DNA from: Flammeovirgaceae bacterium 311
Lineage (GTDB): Bacteria > Bacteroidota > Bacteroidia > Cytophagales > Cyclobacteriaceae
Length of the DNA stretch: 64,000 nucleotides
NCBI GenBank assembly: GCA_000597885.1
Contig: CP004371.1
Coordinates: 1-64,000 of the forward strand
Reading direction: 5' to 3'
Both the position numbers and the translations under genes were made by a program. Under the pieces are notes generated by a model. It had not been told where the DNA came from, did not search any database, and worked only from the letters and a program-made list of their open reading frames with translations. How positions within the stretch are numbered: the first letter of the stretch is position 1; each line of letters opens with the position of its first letter. Positions 12,001-18,853 of this stretch are shown in pieces.

Positions 12001-13074
12001 CAGGAGCTGCTCAAGACGGATCCTATAGGCATAGAAGATAACTTCTTTGAAGCCGGGGGGGATTCATTGCTTGCCATACGCCTCACCAGCAGGATTATGC
12101 GTGAATTCAGCCTGAAAGACCTGCCGATTGTGGAGCTGTTCAAAAATCCAACAGTGATAGAGCTGGCGAAATTGATAGAGGAAAAAGCTTCCGATACCTC
12201 GCAGCGAGGAAATAGCCACCTGCATTTATTACAGCCAGAGGGAGAAGGTGCACCAATGTTCATAGTACCGGGTGTATTTGGCATTAGTGATCCATATCAT
12301 CAGCTTGCAGAAGCCTTTGGCACTAATCAGCCGGTTTATGGAATTATGATGCAGGGGGTGTTCGAGGGAGAAAGCCCGTTTAGCAGCATTGAAGAAATAG
12401 CCAGCAAAAATATCCAGTGGATTAAAACAGTACAGCCAGAGGGGCCTTATAATCTACTTGGCCATTCCTTTGGAGGAGTAGTGGTGTACGAAATGATTCG
12501 ACAGCTTGAAAAACGCGGAGAATCTATCAACATCGCAGCTGTGCTAGATTCCACTCCTGATAATAAGCTGAGCGATGGGGAGAAGCGGGAGCAAATTATT
12601 TCCATGGTAGAGGGTGTAGTTAAAAACGAATTTGGCGTGGGCTACCTACCTAAGAAGTGGAAGCAGAAGATCAGGAAAGAACTTCCTGTGGGCTCCTTCG
12701 AAGAATTGCTTGGGTATGTGAAAGATACGATCAAGCGTAATGGGCTGCAATTTAATGACACAGAAGCGCTGGAAAGGCTGTTCCATGTCATTTATGTTAA
12801 TTTACATATTAAGTATCGCCCGGAAGGTAAAATCAGTAAAAAGCTGATACTGATGAAAGCCATGGATAGTGACTGGAACGGCTATGACCCAAGTCTTGGC
12901 TGGGCCAAAATTACGCAGATGGTTCAGGTGGTAACAATTGAGGGTGATCATGAAAGTATGTTAAAGAAGAAGCATGCTAAGCAGCTGGTTAAGCAATTAA
13001 AGCAGCTGGTGTATGGAAAAGAGAAAAGTAGTTCCTGGAAGGATAAAGCAGCAAGGTTTTTCCAGGGAGAATAG
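1..13074 (+). CDS. Nonribosomal peptide synthetase, last three modules (5'-truncated): C-A-PCP-E / C-A-PCP-E / C-A-PCP-TE
   Basis: The reading frame is open from the first base, so the true start lies outside the window; 4357 residues are visible. Domains by nucleotide: C1 1-1290 (HHxxxDGW at 391), A1 1345-2840 (A3 loop at 1804), PCP1 (carrier Ser codon 2965), E1 3118-4430 (HHxxxDGxSW at 3511, then EGHGRE, RTVGWFT and FNYLGQ), C2 4495-5860 (4948), A2 5890-7380, PCP2 (7519), E2 7672-8990 (8065), C3 9050-10420 (9499), A3 10440-11930, PCP3 (12064), and a type I thioesterase 12220-13074 (GHSFGG at 12460, later Asp and GDH). All C domains begin with the SPLQEGLLFH form typical of DCL domains that follow an epimerase. 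Specificity residues read by alignment to GrsA are A1 DAEDIGEIT, A2 DAWFLGHVV (close to the Leu code DAWFLGNVV) and A3 DAYVVAAVC (Phe/Tyr-like), each with the A10 Lys. Product class is inferred; upstream modules are unknown. Confidence 0.97.
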   Translation, partial: SPLQEGLLFHGLYEQGVTAYVEQMSCRFSGLALDRFETSWKYLLRNHSILRSSFHYEELNVPVQCVHEQVALPFHVLDYRNLAAEEQEQALARFMEADKQEGFDFAHAPLLRLTLIRLAGEEVYQMVWTYHHLLLDGWSLPILLQELLSTYETLQQERELPQQDEDRYEDFIRYLQKKDPLVAEGFWKGYMQGVEEATLLPFVDNSQDRNKGGKAFGEEKWVLEDALQESLQKYSQTQRLTVNTLVQGVWSYLLYRYTGQQNPVYGVTVAGRPTDLPAAESRIGLYINTLPLYAAIAEEQGAAEWLASLQERHSKAREHAYTPLSSIQNWLGVKGDLFDTLLVFENYPVGEVFSKDWGLKVDGLLMEEQTNYPLSITVQTGKKLSVEFAYNAHLLSQETVARIKSHFAQVLEQIISQPHIKLSEIELLTAPEQTQLLKEFNNTTRLFPQDKTLLDIFEEQVARTPDAAALEFEGQQLSYRDFDKRANQLAHYLRTKGVGEETLVPICIDRSIDMMVGLFGIMKAGGAYVPIDPEYPMERIAWMLEDTAAKIAICGSAQASLLAVKEGMELVEIDKDWELIAERSLSKPATKLQPTNLAYVIYTSGTTGKPKGVLVEHRGVVNLIHHINNSYGIQPDERILQTSNYTFDASVEQMFFALSNGACLVLISKEVLLDAESLERILKEEQITSLDSTPSLLQNITPGSYGNLKRVIPGGEACGVNLAREWGAYVKVYNEYGPTETSITSVTFEYKQGVTLEKSLPIGKPVANTTAYVLDKRGRLQPQGITGELYIGGVQVTRGYLNRPALTAERFMPDPFSQEPGARMYRTGDLVKWLPDGNLEFLGRTDDQVKIRGYRIELGEVQSALSKCQGVKQAVVLVKDNAKAGKRMVAYILAEGEFNRESIKTQLLSSLPEYMVPAILVEVEEIPVTANGKVDKKALPDVDASEELSALYAAPRTETEEALAQIWQELLGVARVGINDNFFDLGGDSIITIQLVSRARRGGFNLQPRDVFEHQTIAGLAKVVQQEAAIEAEQEELTGAAGLLPIQQHFFEQDLQEPWHFNQSLLLEVSKELSAEVLDEAVQAVIARHDALRFRYSLEEGRWQQQYGTHAVSLQIEDLSAVPAREFSAQVERASSAYQQRLDLEKGILIQVVLLKTPETEKANRLLLVIHHLAVDGVSWRILLEDLEQSVDGLLRGKKVALGIKSSSYRQWHETLQQYAQTKAIRQQDYWQKVTAADFNLPVDIQGAEASEARDQQTYTLVLDASLTQALLTEVNGAYHTQINDLLLAALAKTLGSWSKQQEIVIGLEGHGREDISAAMDLSRTVGWFTNLYPVLLSLKGTEAESDVIQSVKEQLRQVPDKGMGWGALRYLHPAEEVRNSLSHSDPFQVIFNYLGQLDNALKASKWFAGAGEPSGDQVSPRTKAGSKLEVNGSISNGTLSLVWRYSVKEYTSGTIEALAEQYRQTLTSLIHHCQEKQQPQRTPSDYGLNAKVGYKELEEFLALEQNGKPLGEQVRGVYGLSPLQEGLLFHSLYDRESAAYIEQLTCKLKGLKLEPFRASWEYLLKRHSILRSSFHQELSVPVQCVHLAVELPFEVLDYSHLTEEEQKEHVAVFIEADSKRGFDFNKAPLLRLSLIKLSEEVYQMIWTHHHLLVDGWSMPVLMQELLSTYEALSKGAAPLQLEEDRFEDFIEYLQKKDPYQAEAFWKEYLSDVEEPTLLPFVDSKQGRTKGGAQYRHLNLQVDATHQEKLQQFCQANRLTVNTLVQGVWSYLLASYSGQEHAVFGVTVAGRPAELAEAETRVGLYINTLPFHAHIAGEDSVKDWLFKLQEGHSQAREHSHTALTSIQQWLEVKGDLFDTLLVFENYPMGEVFSQSWSLQVEELQMDEHTNYPLSIIAKGAGQLSIEFSYNAALLSGERVEQIRTHFAAVLGQIISQPHVTVSQLELVTEQEKEQLIKDFNDTAAAYPQEETLVSLFTAQAAGTPDAVAVVDVAAFLTYQQLDRRSNQLAHYLISKGVTAETLVPLCLERSLDLVVGQLGVLKAGAAYVPIDPSYPQQRIQYMLEDTAAQLVLSSSAYGELLGERAEAILLDKQWEEISKESAARPAVALDPSKLAYVIYTSGSTGKPKGVLVEHRGVVNLCSWHIGEYSLSGSSRSTMMAGVGFDASVWEVWPVLLSGAGLYVVEDEQRLQAEELLDFYQSKAITHSFVPTALVEGLLKLEQPKELKLQWVLTGGDQLREVSTAHLPWKLVNHYGPTENTVVASAYTLKATEEGLPPIGKPISNTRAYVLDKQGRLVPEGVAGELCIGGVQVARGYLNLPELTGERFVRDPFLSDEESRMYRTGDLVRWSREGNLEYLGRIDDQVKIRGYRIELGEVESVLSQCSGIKQAVVLAKQDAAGHKRLVGYAVAAGSSAIDKAAVTEEMKQRLPEYMVPSLLVEVEEIPLTANGKVDRKALLQLDTSEALTSTYVAPGTATEEALARIWQELLGVEKVGVEDNFFELGGDSIITIQLVSRARRAGFSFQPRDVFEHQTIASLAGVVAKEAAIVAEQGALTGEAGLLPIQQWFFEQDYAEPNHFNQSLLLKVSKVLTEEALDRAVKALVARHDALRFTYSKEAGAWQQAYGAKEGALIVEDLSAVKAQELSSRIEERCEEYQQRLDLEQGELYRMVLLKTPQQQEANRLFLVIHHIAVDGVSWRILLEELEQSLQAISQNKAVALGAKSSSYRQWQGALQEYAKTKAIRQQDYWQKVAKANFTLPVDQQGEATSLLADQQSVTVSLSSLLTQALLTEVNGAYNTQINDILLAALARTLGNWSSQQQVVIGLEGHGREDITSKLDISRTLGWFTIMYPVLLSIEAAEEASDVIQTVKEQMRQVPDKGLGYGALRYLHPDAEVRNSLKQASFEVMFNYLGQLDNALNSSSWFAGAGEPSGNDVSPANRIGGKLGVNGSISAGQLSLSWSYSSKQYSRETIETLAAKYVHTLTELINHCLQSTGTHKTPTDYGLGGKVGYKELEQFMQKAYGEKPIGEQISTLYGLSPLQEGLLFHGLYDKKSQAYVEQMSCQITGLEVAPFRASWEYLVQKHSILRSSFHQDLGVPVQCVHTAVALPFEVLDYRHLPEEQQHTAVNVFKEADKREGFNFSKAPLLRLTLIRLTEDAWQMIWTHHHLLLDGWSMPILMQELLSTYDALTSGTAPLQVEEDRYEDFIRYLQKKDPLEAEVFWKGYLQGVEEPTLLPFVNNKQDRTKGGDEYRKEKLLLEETMNTALQEYCQANRLTLNTLMQGVWAYLLSSYTGQQDPVYGVTVAGRPTELSGSETRVGLYINSLPLRTTISGDSYVKDWLSKLQEGHTHGREHAHTQLSSMQHWLGIKGDMFDTLMVFENYPVGEVFSKNQGLQVDSLEMDEHTNYPLSVMVQSGSQLSVEFGYNASLLSEDTVKNVKAHFAWVLEQIINRQDLKLDELELVTEQERLQLIHEFNQTAVSYPKDKTLVQLFEEQVTRTPDAVAAIFQGETLTYRELDSRANQLAAYLRKKGVKEESLVPLCLDRSLDMLVGLWGILKAGGAYVPVDPSYPQDRINFMLEDTNAQLVVGSRATSGLLEDEKRELVLVDADRRRIALEPTVKPETGLRPSNLAYLIYTSGSTGRPKGVLVEHGGVVNLALSQADALRLKAGDRTLQFASIGFDASCYEIFNTLMSGGCLVMPTREDVLSVESISRLIKQNDVTVVVLPPSYQHVIREELSSLKLIVSAGEALNVELAEQIQAKGIRLINAYGPTENTVCVSLSDKPLLKNGTVTIGKPIHNVKTYVLDKAGKLLPSGVPGELVVGGIQVARGYLNRPKLTSEKFVSDPFTQEHGARMYKTGDLVRWLPDGNLEYLGRIDDQVKIRGYRIELGEVENVLQQCAGVKQAVVLAKADSTGSKRLVGYVVAEGNNDKDVILQQMKAKLPDYMLPSVLVELQELPLTTNGKVDKKALPEIEAAGMRTAAYVAPCTKTEEKLVAIWQELLKTDPIGIEDNFFEAGGDSLLAIRLTSRIMREFSLKDLPIVELFKNPTVIELAKLIEEKASDTSQRGNSHLHLLQPEGEGAPMFIVPGVFGISDPYHQLAEAFGTNQPVYGIMMQGVFEGESPFSSIEEIASKNIQWIKTVQPEGPYNLLGHSFGGVVVYEMIRQLEKRGESINIAAVLDSTPDNKLSDGEKREQIISMVEGVVKNEFGVGYLPKKWKQKIRKELPVGSFEELLGYVKDTIKRNGLQFNDTEALERLFHVIYVNLHIKYRPEGKISKKLILMKAMDSDWNGYDPSLGWAKITQMVQVVTIEGDHESMLKKKHAKQLVKQLKQLVYGKEKSSSWKDKAARFFQGE

Positions 13075-13083
13075 TGATTTGCT

Positions 13084-13128
13084 CTTAAAATATCAGTAAA
13101 GGACTTGTCTCTTTACTGATATTTTAAG
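13084..13128 (+). terminator. 18-bp perfect inverted repeat downstream of the NRPS gene
   Basis: The arms 13084-13101 and 13111-13128 are exact reverse complements around a 9-base loop, 10 bases after the NRPS stop codon. The stem is AT-rich and lacks a long T run after it, so it may act as a weak terminator, an attenuator, or an RNA-stabilising 3' hairpin that separates NRPS from thioesterase expression. Confidence 0.65.
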
Positions 13129-13259
13129 GGAATATAACCTTGCCTGCTCATGGATCTGAATGCCGGGCAAGTAGAGCCTGTATAGCGCCGGCTATGATTT
13201 ATGAAAAGCCGCTCGACAAAGCAAAAGAGAATTCAAGTATTCAACATTAAAAAAAAATT

Positions 13260-14021
13260 ATGGAAAGCGTAGAAAAGAAAGTAAAGATATTTGCCATCCC
13301 TTTTGCAGGTGGTAGCAAATACTCTTACAGGGTGTTGCACGATTTTGTTCCATCTCATTTTAGCTGGGAAACCATTGAACTGCCAGGCAGGGGAGCCCGC
13401 ATCCATGAAAACCTGCTCATGAATATTAATAAAACTGCCGATGATGTTTTCAACCAAATCCGCCATCGTATCAATGGAGAAGAATACATCATTTATGGGC
13501 ACAGCATGGGTACTTTATTAGGTTATGAGCTGACAAAGAGAATTTTGAAGGCTGGCCTAAATCCACCTGTCAGTTTGTTTTTTACCGGACGGGGAGCACC
13601 AGGAGTAATAGAAGAGATGAAGATTTCCTGCTTGGGAAGAGAAGCTTTCTGGAAGGAAATTAAAGACCTGGGAGGACTTCCAGAGGAGATCCTTGAAAAT
13701 GAGGAGATGAAGGATTTTTTTGAACCCTTTCTGCGTGCTGATTTCAAAGCTGTTGAAGAATATGAGTACCAGCCCATGGAAAAGCCTTTCCCCATTCCTT
13801 TGTTTGTGAGAATTGGAAGTGATGAGCTGGTTTATTGGAGAGATGCCTTGAAGTGGCAAAACGAAACGCAATACAAACTCAATCTAAAAGCACTGCCAGG
13901 GGATCATTTTTTTATATTTCAATACCCCGAGTACATCATTATGCAGATTGTGGAATCTTATACATTAGCTAAGGGATTGCATAAGAAGGTGCTGGAGACA
14001 GATGATTTTCAAACCATTTAA
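13260..14021 (+). CDS. Type II (external) thioesterase of the NRPS cluster
   Basis: This 253-residue alpha/beta hydrolase belongs to the GrsT/SrfA-TE (type II thioesterase) family, which removes wrongly primed or stalled acyl groups from carrier-protein phosphopantetheine arms. An FAIPFAGG strand opens the protein, the nucleophile is in GHSMGT near residue 82, an Asp lies in IGSDEL near residue 184, and the catalytic His is in GDHFF near residue 216. Length is normal for the family. It lies 185 bases after the NRPS on the same strand, separated by a strong hairpin, so it may be expressed at a different level. The ATG at 13260 is preceded by an A-rich tract instead of a Shine-Dalgarno sequence, as is common in Bacteroidota. 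Confidence 0.93.
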   Translation: MESVEKKVKIFAIPFAGGSKYSYRVLHDFVPSHFSWETIELPGRGARIHENLLMNINKTADDVFNQIRHRINGEEYIIYGHSMGTLLGYELTKRILKAGLNPPVSLFFTGRGAPGVIEEMKISCLGREAFWKEIKDLGGLPEEILENEEMKDFFEPFLRADFKAVEEYEYQPMEKPFPIPLFVRIGSDELVYWRDALKWQNETQYKLNLKALPGDHFFIFQYPEYIIMQIVESYTLAKGLHKKVLETDDFQTI

Positions 14022-14187
14022 ACGGGATGCGATAGAAAAAACTTTACTCAATCCGGACACTGCTGATTATTATTTCAGACATATTTTTGCCTGAAACACA
14101 CTAAGCTATTGATTGATGCCTGGAAAATTCAACAGCAAAAACAAGCCAATTTTTTTAAGATTTCAATATCATTTTTAACTCCTATAC

Positions 14188-15495
14188 ATGAATAAGCAAT
14201 TCAAGCTTTTCAATAAAAACTTTTTATTGCTGTGGCAAGGGCAGTTTGTGAGCCAGCTGGGCTCACAGGCATTTGCCATTGCCATGATCTTCTGGATAAA
14301 GCACCAGACAGAATCAGCCACTATTGTTGGTACCATTTTGATGCTCTCTTTACTGCCTCAAATACTGCTAAGTCCTATAGGGGGCACATTTGCAGATCAC
14401 TACTCCAGAAGGAACATAATTGTTGCCTGCGATCTGCTGATTGGTGGCTTTATGGTATTTCTGGCCTGCGGTTTTTTCTTTTTTCCAGAGGCAGAAAGCC
14501 TTTTGTTTACAGGTGTAATCATTGCATCCGTGCTCATTTCTGCTACCAAAGCATTTTTTAACCCGGCAGTGATAGCGGCTATTCCAGATATTGTACCCCC
14601 TAAAAAGGTGGCTGCTGCCAATTCATCCATGCAGGTATTGGTACAAATATCAGCACTGCTGGGGCAGGGGGTGGGAGGTGTTCTTTTCAGGATATTGGGA
14701 GCACCTTTGCTCTTTCTGCTAGATGGTATTTCCTATCTTTTTTCAGGTATACTGGAGATGTTCATCAAAATTCCACGGGTGGTAGGGCAGAAAGATGCCA
14801 ATGCAAAAAGATCCTTGAAAGCTTTCAAGGAGGATACAATTTCAGGACTGAAGGCCATTCTGGATAATAAAGGCTTGAAGGCAACCTTTATCATCTTTGC
14901 CCTGCTTAATTTCTTTGTGGCACCGGTTTATGTTATTCTTCCTTTCTATGTAGAAGATGTATTGATGGCCACTACCGATTGGTATGGATATATAGCAGGT
15001 GTATTTGGACTTGGATCAGTTATAGGCTATCTCATTGTAGGCATCCTAAAAGTTGAAGGAAAAGCTCGTAAAAATGCAATTATCTTTTCCTTTGTCTGCA
15101 GTTCTGTGTTGTTTTTGGCACTTAGCAGTATCAGTGTGCTCTGGATCGCCCTGGTGTCATTTGGACTGATTGGTGTCTTGAATGGCTTTATTCAAATCAA
15201 TGTTCTAACCCTTATTCAGTTAAGTATCAAATCAGAGATGAGGGGAAGAATTTTAGGGAACCTGATGACGCTGACTTCTGGAGTAGTACCGCTGTCGCTG
15301 GCATTATCCGGTATTATCATAGATTTACTGGATCAGCGGGTAAGGCTGATGTTTATGTTCTGCGGTATGATTTTAGTATTGCTTTCTGTATACATGCTCT
15401 TCAATAAAAATTTCCTGGAGTTTCTGGCATCTACCCCTGCCGAAGAATCCGAAGAAGAGCACCCAAGCCTAAAGGAAGAGGAAATAGTAATGTAA
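14188..15495 (+). CDS. MFS transporter, probable exporter of the nonribosomal peptide
   Basis: A 435-residue inner membrane protein with about 12 hydrophobic segments and the MFS motif A region (GTFADHYSRR, near residues 63-72) after the second segment. The short cytoplasmic N-terminus (NKNFLLLWQGQFVSQLGSQAF) and overall pattern resemble the MFS_3/EntS group, which exports siderophores and peptides and also drugs. The C-terminal tail is acidic and soluble (residues about 415-435). It is co-directional with the NRPS and thioesterase genes, which makes export of the peptide, or self-resistance, the likely role; the substrate is inferred only from context. The 166-base gap before it holds no clear promoter. 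Confidence 0.88.
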   Translation: MNKQFKLFNKNFLLLWQGQFVSQLGSQAFAIAMIFWIKHQTESATIVGTILMLSLLPQILLSPIGGTFADHYSRRNIIVACDLLIGGFMVFLACGFFFFPEAESLLFTGVIIASVLISATKAFFNPAVIAAIPDIVPPKKVAAANSSMQVLVQISALLGQGVGGVLFRILGAPLLFLLDGISYLFSGILEMFIKIPRVVGQKDANAKRSLKAFKEDTISGLKAILDNKGLKATFIIFALLNFFVAPVYVILPFYVEDVLMATTDWYGYIAGVFGLGSVIGYLIVGILKVEGKARKNAIIFSFVCSSVLFLALSSISVLWIALVSFGLIGVLNGFIQINVLTLIQLSIKSEMRGRILGNLMTLTSGVVPLSLALSGIIIDLLDQRVRLMFMFCGMILVLLSVYMLFNKNFLEFLASTPAEESEEEHPSLKEEEIVM

Positions 15496-15658
15496 GTTGA
15501 GGCAGCAGTGGTTGCAGCTGCATTAGGATCTGTCTGTTAGGCTTTGGCAGATAGTCAGTATTCAGAAATGGATTTTGCCTTTGTACATGCCCTTTATCTG
15601 CTCATGCGGAGGCTTCTCTGGGGAAGGGACAAATGCCTACCAATCTTCGCGCCAGCTG

Positions 15659-16291
15659 CTAGTCAAACTCTATCTGCTGTACTGTAACTTCAGAAGAATC
15701 AGAATCAGTTGCAAGGTAAGAAACGTAATCCTGGTTCAAGCTCAGTGGAATCAGGTGCCATTTTTCATTATTGACAACAGCCTCATTATCCTTGATCAAC
15801 ACTTCCTTTAATGGAATACTTAGACCTTCACCAGATGCTTTGATGATGGCTTCCTTTTGGGTCCAGAGCTTATAAAATTCATGAAAGTGTTGATTTGAAT
15901 TAATTATTTTTTCCCATTCCTGACCATTGAAGTAATCATGAAAATCATTTAGTTCTGTTGCTCTCACTTCTTCGATATCTACACCTACTTTGTGCGTCTT
16001 GCTTATTGCACAAAGTACGAATTCTCCTGAATGGGCAATGTTAAAATCAAAGGTGTGGTCAAAGTAAGGCCGCTGATGGGCAGAATATTTTATATCTGAT
16101 AGCTTGTATCCATTTAATTGCAGATACTCAAGCCCGGATTTTAAAAGCAATTTTCCGTACAGGCTTCTCTGTGCATCTTCCCAGTTCCTGTACTTTAGGA
16201 TCTGGTTCTGAAATTCGGCAGGAAGCTGGTCCAGGTACTTCTGGTATTTCATACTGATAGCAGCACGACTGTTGTAGAACACGTGAATCAT
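15659..16291 (-). CDS. 4'-phosphopantetheinyl transferase, Sfp type
   Basis: A 210-residue protein that would transfer phosphopantetheine from CoA to the carrier serines of the NRPS. The family motifs are all visible: FNIAHSGEFVLCAI (near residues 83-96), the Mg-binding GVDIEEV (near 103-109) and KLWTQKEAIIKASGEGL (near 142-158), whose KEA/K residues are the catalytic signature. Length fits Sfp-family enzymes (about 210-240), not the short AcpS type. It is convergent with the exporter gene, 163 bases apart, at the edge of the biosynthetic cluster. The context strongly suggests it is the activating enzyme for the synthetase, although it could also serve other carrier proteins in the genome. 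Confidence 0.93.
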   Translation of the reverse strand: MIHVFYNSRAAISMKYQKYLDQLPAEFQNQILKYRNWEDAQRSLYGKLLLKSGLEYLQLNGYKLSDIKYSAHQRPYFDHTFDFNIAHSGEFVLCAISKTHKVGVDIEEVRATELNDFHDYFNGQEWEKIINSNQHFHEFYKLWTQKEAIIKASGEGLSIPLKEVLIKDNEAVVNNEKWHLIPLSLNQDYVSYLATDSDSSEVTVQQIEFD

Positions 16292-16774
16292 TGAGAAAAA
16301 CTGGTCTCGTTACGGCAAAAAATTATTCCGGCAGAGATGTGAGAGAGGATAATTGTGCAATATCAAGCCATCCAATTGTTGCTTTGGAACAACAGCAGGA
16401 ATCAAAAAAGTGACCTAAGATGGCCAAAAAAAAAGATTGAGTGAGTGCCTAGGATAATGAACAAATTTAAAAAAAACTAACCCAAACAAAAAAGCTTCTG
16501 GTAATATAACAACCAGCTAAATAAAGCATTACATACCTTTATATAAATGTAATTCATTATCAGGTATATTGTTTTTATGCAGGAGTCTGTTTTTCAGAAT
16601 TTATTTTGTCTTAAAAAAACATGATGTGCAGGTAATGTTTTCGCTCCAATTAATTAATGTGCCATTTGCAAATTCAGCCAATGAATGGTTATGTAATATA
16701 GGAAAAGATAAGGTTTGAAAGAGCTGGATCGATGTAGCTAAACACACTTCGTAGCAGAAGTGAAAGAAATCAAA
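16292..16774. other. Intergenic region upstream of the PPTase gene, AT-rich
   Basis: About 480 bases without a credible gene. On the minus strand TAAATTTG at 16462-16469 matches the Bacteroidota -7 consensus, with TTTG about 17 bases further upstream (slightly short of the usual 19), so it could drive the PPTase gene with a leader of about 165 bases. Nothing else was recognised. Confidence 0.35.
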
Positions 16775-16808
16775 AGAAAGCCGCTACATTTTACAGAAGC
16801 GGCTTTCT
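16775..16808 (-). terminator. Rho-independent terminator of typA
   Basis: Arms 16775-16785 and 16798-16808 form an 11-bp perfect GC-rich stem with a 12-base loop; on the minus strand the stem is followed by TTTTG. It lies 20 bases beyond the typA stop codon. Confidence 0.85.
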
Positions 16809-16827
16809 AATAGATGTTATTACTTCA

Positions 16828-18642
16828 TTATTCAGCAAATTTGCTCGCGTAACGCTTACGCTCGTTCTCATCCAGGTAGATCTTCCGCATACGGATTGCC
16901 TTAGGCGTAACCTCCACGTACTCATCTTTCTGAATATATTCCAGTGCTTCCTCCAGTGAGAAGTTCTTCTTGGGAACGATCTTAGCACTATCGTCTGTAC
17001 CGGAAGCACGCACGTTAGTAAGTTTTTTGCCCTTCTGGATATTCACCACCAGGTCGTTCTCACGGCTGTTTTCACCAATTACCTGGCCTACGTAAACTTC
17101 CTCTCCCGGATCTACGAAGAAGGTGCCACGGTCCTGTAGCTTATCAATAGCATAGGCAGTGCCTTTGCCGGTTTCTGAGCTTATAAGCGAACCGTTAGAG
17201 CGCTCTGCAATGCTGCCTTTGTAGGGCTGATAGTTCTGGAAACGGTGCGTCATGATAGCCTCACCGCTGGTAGCAGTAAGCACATTGTTACGCAGGCCAA
17301 TGATACCACGGGCTGGTATTTCAAACTCCAGGTGCTGTAAATCGCCTTTAGGCTCCATGATCTTCAGCTCGCCTTTACGCTGGGTAACCAGTTCAATTAC
17401 CTTGCCGGCACTTGATTCCGGTACATCCACCACCAAAAGCTCTATTGGCTCATGCCGCTGGCCGTCTATGATGCGGAAAAGCACCTGAGGCTGGCCCACC
17501 TGCAGCTCATATCCCTCGCGGCGCATGGTTTCAATAAGTACGCTCAAGTGAAGTACACCCCGGCCATAGACCAGGAATTTATCTTCCGTATCTGTTTCTT
17601 CGATACGCAGCGCCAGGTTCTTTTCAGTTTCTTTGAAAAGGCGGTCGCGCAGGTGGCGTGAAGTAACAAACTTACCCTCTTTGCCGAAAAAAGGAGAGTT
17701 GTTAATGGTGAAGAGCATACTCATCGTAGGCTCATCAATGGAAATACGCGGCAGGGCCAACGGATTTTCGGCACTGGTGAGGGTATCGCCAATTTCAAAA
17801 GCTTCCAGGCCTACAACAGCACAAATATCACCACAGGGAACTTCAGTAACCTTCTGACGGCCCAGGCCTTCAAAAATCATCAGTTCTTTGATCTTTGTTT
17901 TCTTGACAGAGCCATCCCTTTTGGTCAGGGCAAGTTGCGATCCTTCTTTCAGTACACCCTGATACACCCTGCCAATGGCAATACGTCCAACAAAGGCATT
18001 GTAGTCAAGGGATGTGATCTGCATCTGTGGCACACCTTCCCGAATAGGAGGGGCAGGTATTTCTTCCAGTATAGTATCTAAAAGAGGTGAGATATCGGAA
18101 GAAGGCTCGCGCCAGTCGCGGGAGAACCAGCCATTTTTACCAGAGCCGTAGATAGTTTTGAACTCCAGCTGCTCTTCGGTAGCATCAAGGTTAAACATAA
18201 GGTCGAAAACCTCCTCGTGCACCTCGTCAGGGCGGCAGTTGGGTTTATCAACCTTATTTATGATAACCACAGGCTTTAGTCCTAAGGCCAGGGCTTTGCT
18301 AAGCACAAAGCGTGTCTGTGGCATAGTACCCTCAAAGGCATCTACGAGTAATAGTACGCCATCAGACATTTTCAATACACGTTCTACTTCACCACCAAAA
18401 TCGGCGTGACCAGGAGTATCGATAATGTTAATTTTAACTCCCTTGTATGTAACGGAAACGTTCTTAGACAGAATCGTGATTCCGCGTTCGCGCTCAAGGT
18501 CGTTGCTGTCCAGAATTAAGTCACCGCTTTCCTGATTATCGCGGAAAAGGTGGGAATAATGGATGATTTTATCAACCAAGGTAGTTTTTCCGTGGTCAAC
18601 GTGCGCAATAATTGCAATATTGCGGATAGAAGAATTTACCAT
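16828..18642 (-). CDS. typA: Ribosome-associated GTPase TypA/BipA
   Basis: A translational GTPase of the EF-G superfamily that acts in 50S subunit assembly and stress adaptation. The G motifs are clear: AHVDHGKTT (G1), RERGITI (G2), [12 protein letters not shown] (G3) and NKVDKP (G4), followed by the EF-G-like domains and the TypA-specific C-terminal domain. The open frame extends upstream to 18741, but I place the start at ATG 18642 (604 residues), because translation from there begins directly with the conserved [14 protein letters not shown] and a promoter -7 element sits only 23 bases upstream, which would leave the upstream extension untranscribed. It ends in its own terminator and has no operon partner. 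Confidence 0.97.
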   Translation of the reverse strand: MVNSSIRNIAIIAHVDHGKTTLVDKIIHYSHLFRDNQESGDLILDSNDLERERGITILSKNVSVTYKGVKINIIDTPGHADFGGEVERVLKMSDGVLLLVDAFEGTMPQTRFVLSKALALGLKPVVIINKVDKPNCRPDEVHEEVFDLMFNLDATEEQLEFKTIYGSGKNGWFSRDWREPSSDISPLLDTILEEIPAPPIREGVPQMQITSLDYNAFVGRIAIGRVYQGVLKEGSQLALTKRDGSVKKTKIKELMIFEGLGRQKVTEVPCGDICAVVGLEAFEIGDTLTSAENPLALPRISIDEPTMSMLFTINNSPFFGKEGKFVTSRHLRDRLFKETEKNLALRIEETDTEDKFLVYGRGVLHLSVLIETMRREGYELQVGQPQVLFRIIDGQRHEPIELLVVDVPESSAGKVIELVTQRKGELKIMEPKGDLQHLEFEIPARGIIGLRNNVLTATSGEAIMTHRFQNYQPYKGSIAERSNGSLISSETGKGTAYAIDKLQDRGTFFVDPGEEVYVGQVIGENSRENDLVVNIQKGKKLTNVRASGTDDSAKIVPKKNFSLEEALEYIQKDEYVEVTPKAIRMRKIYLDENERKRYASKFAE

Positions 18643-18664
18643 AAGTAGCTTAAGAATAGCGGCG

Positions 18665-18672
18665 CAAAGGTA
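18665..18672 (-). promoter_or_regulatory. Bacteroidota promoter -7 element for typA
   Basis: On the minus strand the sequence is TACCTTTG, an exact TAnnTTTG match, 23 bases before the chosen typA ATG. A clear TTTG at the expected upstream spacing is not visible, so only the -7 box is supported. It implies a very short 5' leader. Confidence 0.6.
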
Positions 18673-18845
18673 CAAATTATCTTTGGTGTTAACAGCACGC
18701 TTTGCATTGGAATTATTATGTAAAACACAACATGTATACATTTTGTGCCATAAAAATGAAATTTCATTACATGTGACGTAATGGACATTGGATTTTTTTT
18801 ATTTTTAAGCTCTGATTCAGCCACATTACCAGCTTATTAATATTT

Positions 18846-18853
18846 TAAATTTG
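18846..18853 (+). promoter_or_regulatory. Possible promoter -7 element before the TPR/PAS histidine kinase
   Basis: TAAATTTG matches TAnnTTTG. Its last base is the G of the GTG at 18853, the most upstream start of the kinase gene, so if this box is used the transcript would start after that GTG. No convincing upstream TTTG is seen. Confidence 0.35.

Noticed and set aside
1-13074. Tandem repeats that might indicate a repeat array
   Set aside because: The repetition is explained by homologous C, A, PCP and E domains of consecutive NRPS modules.
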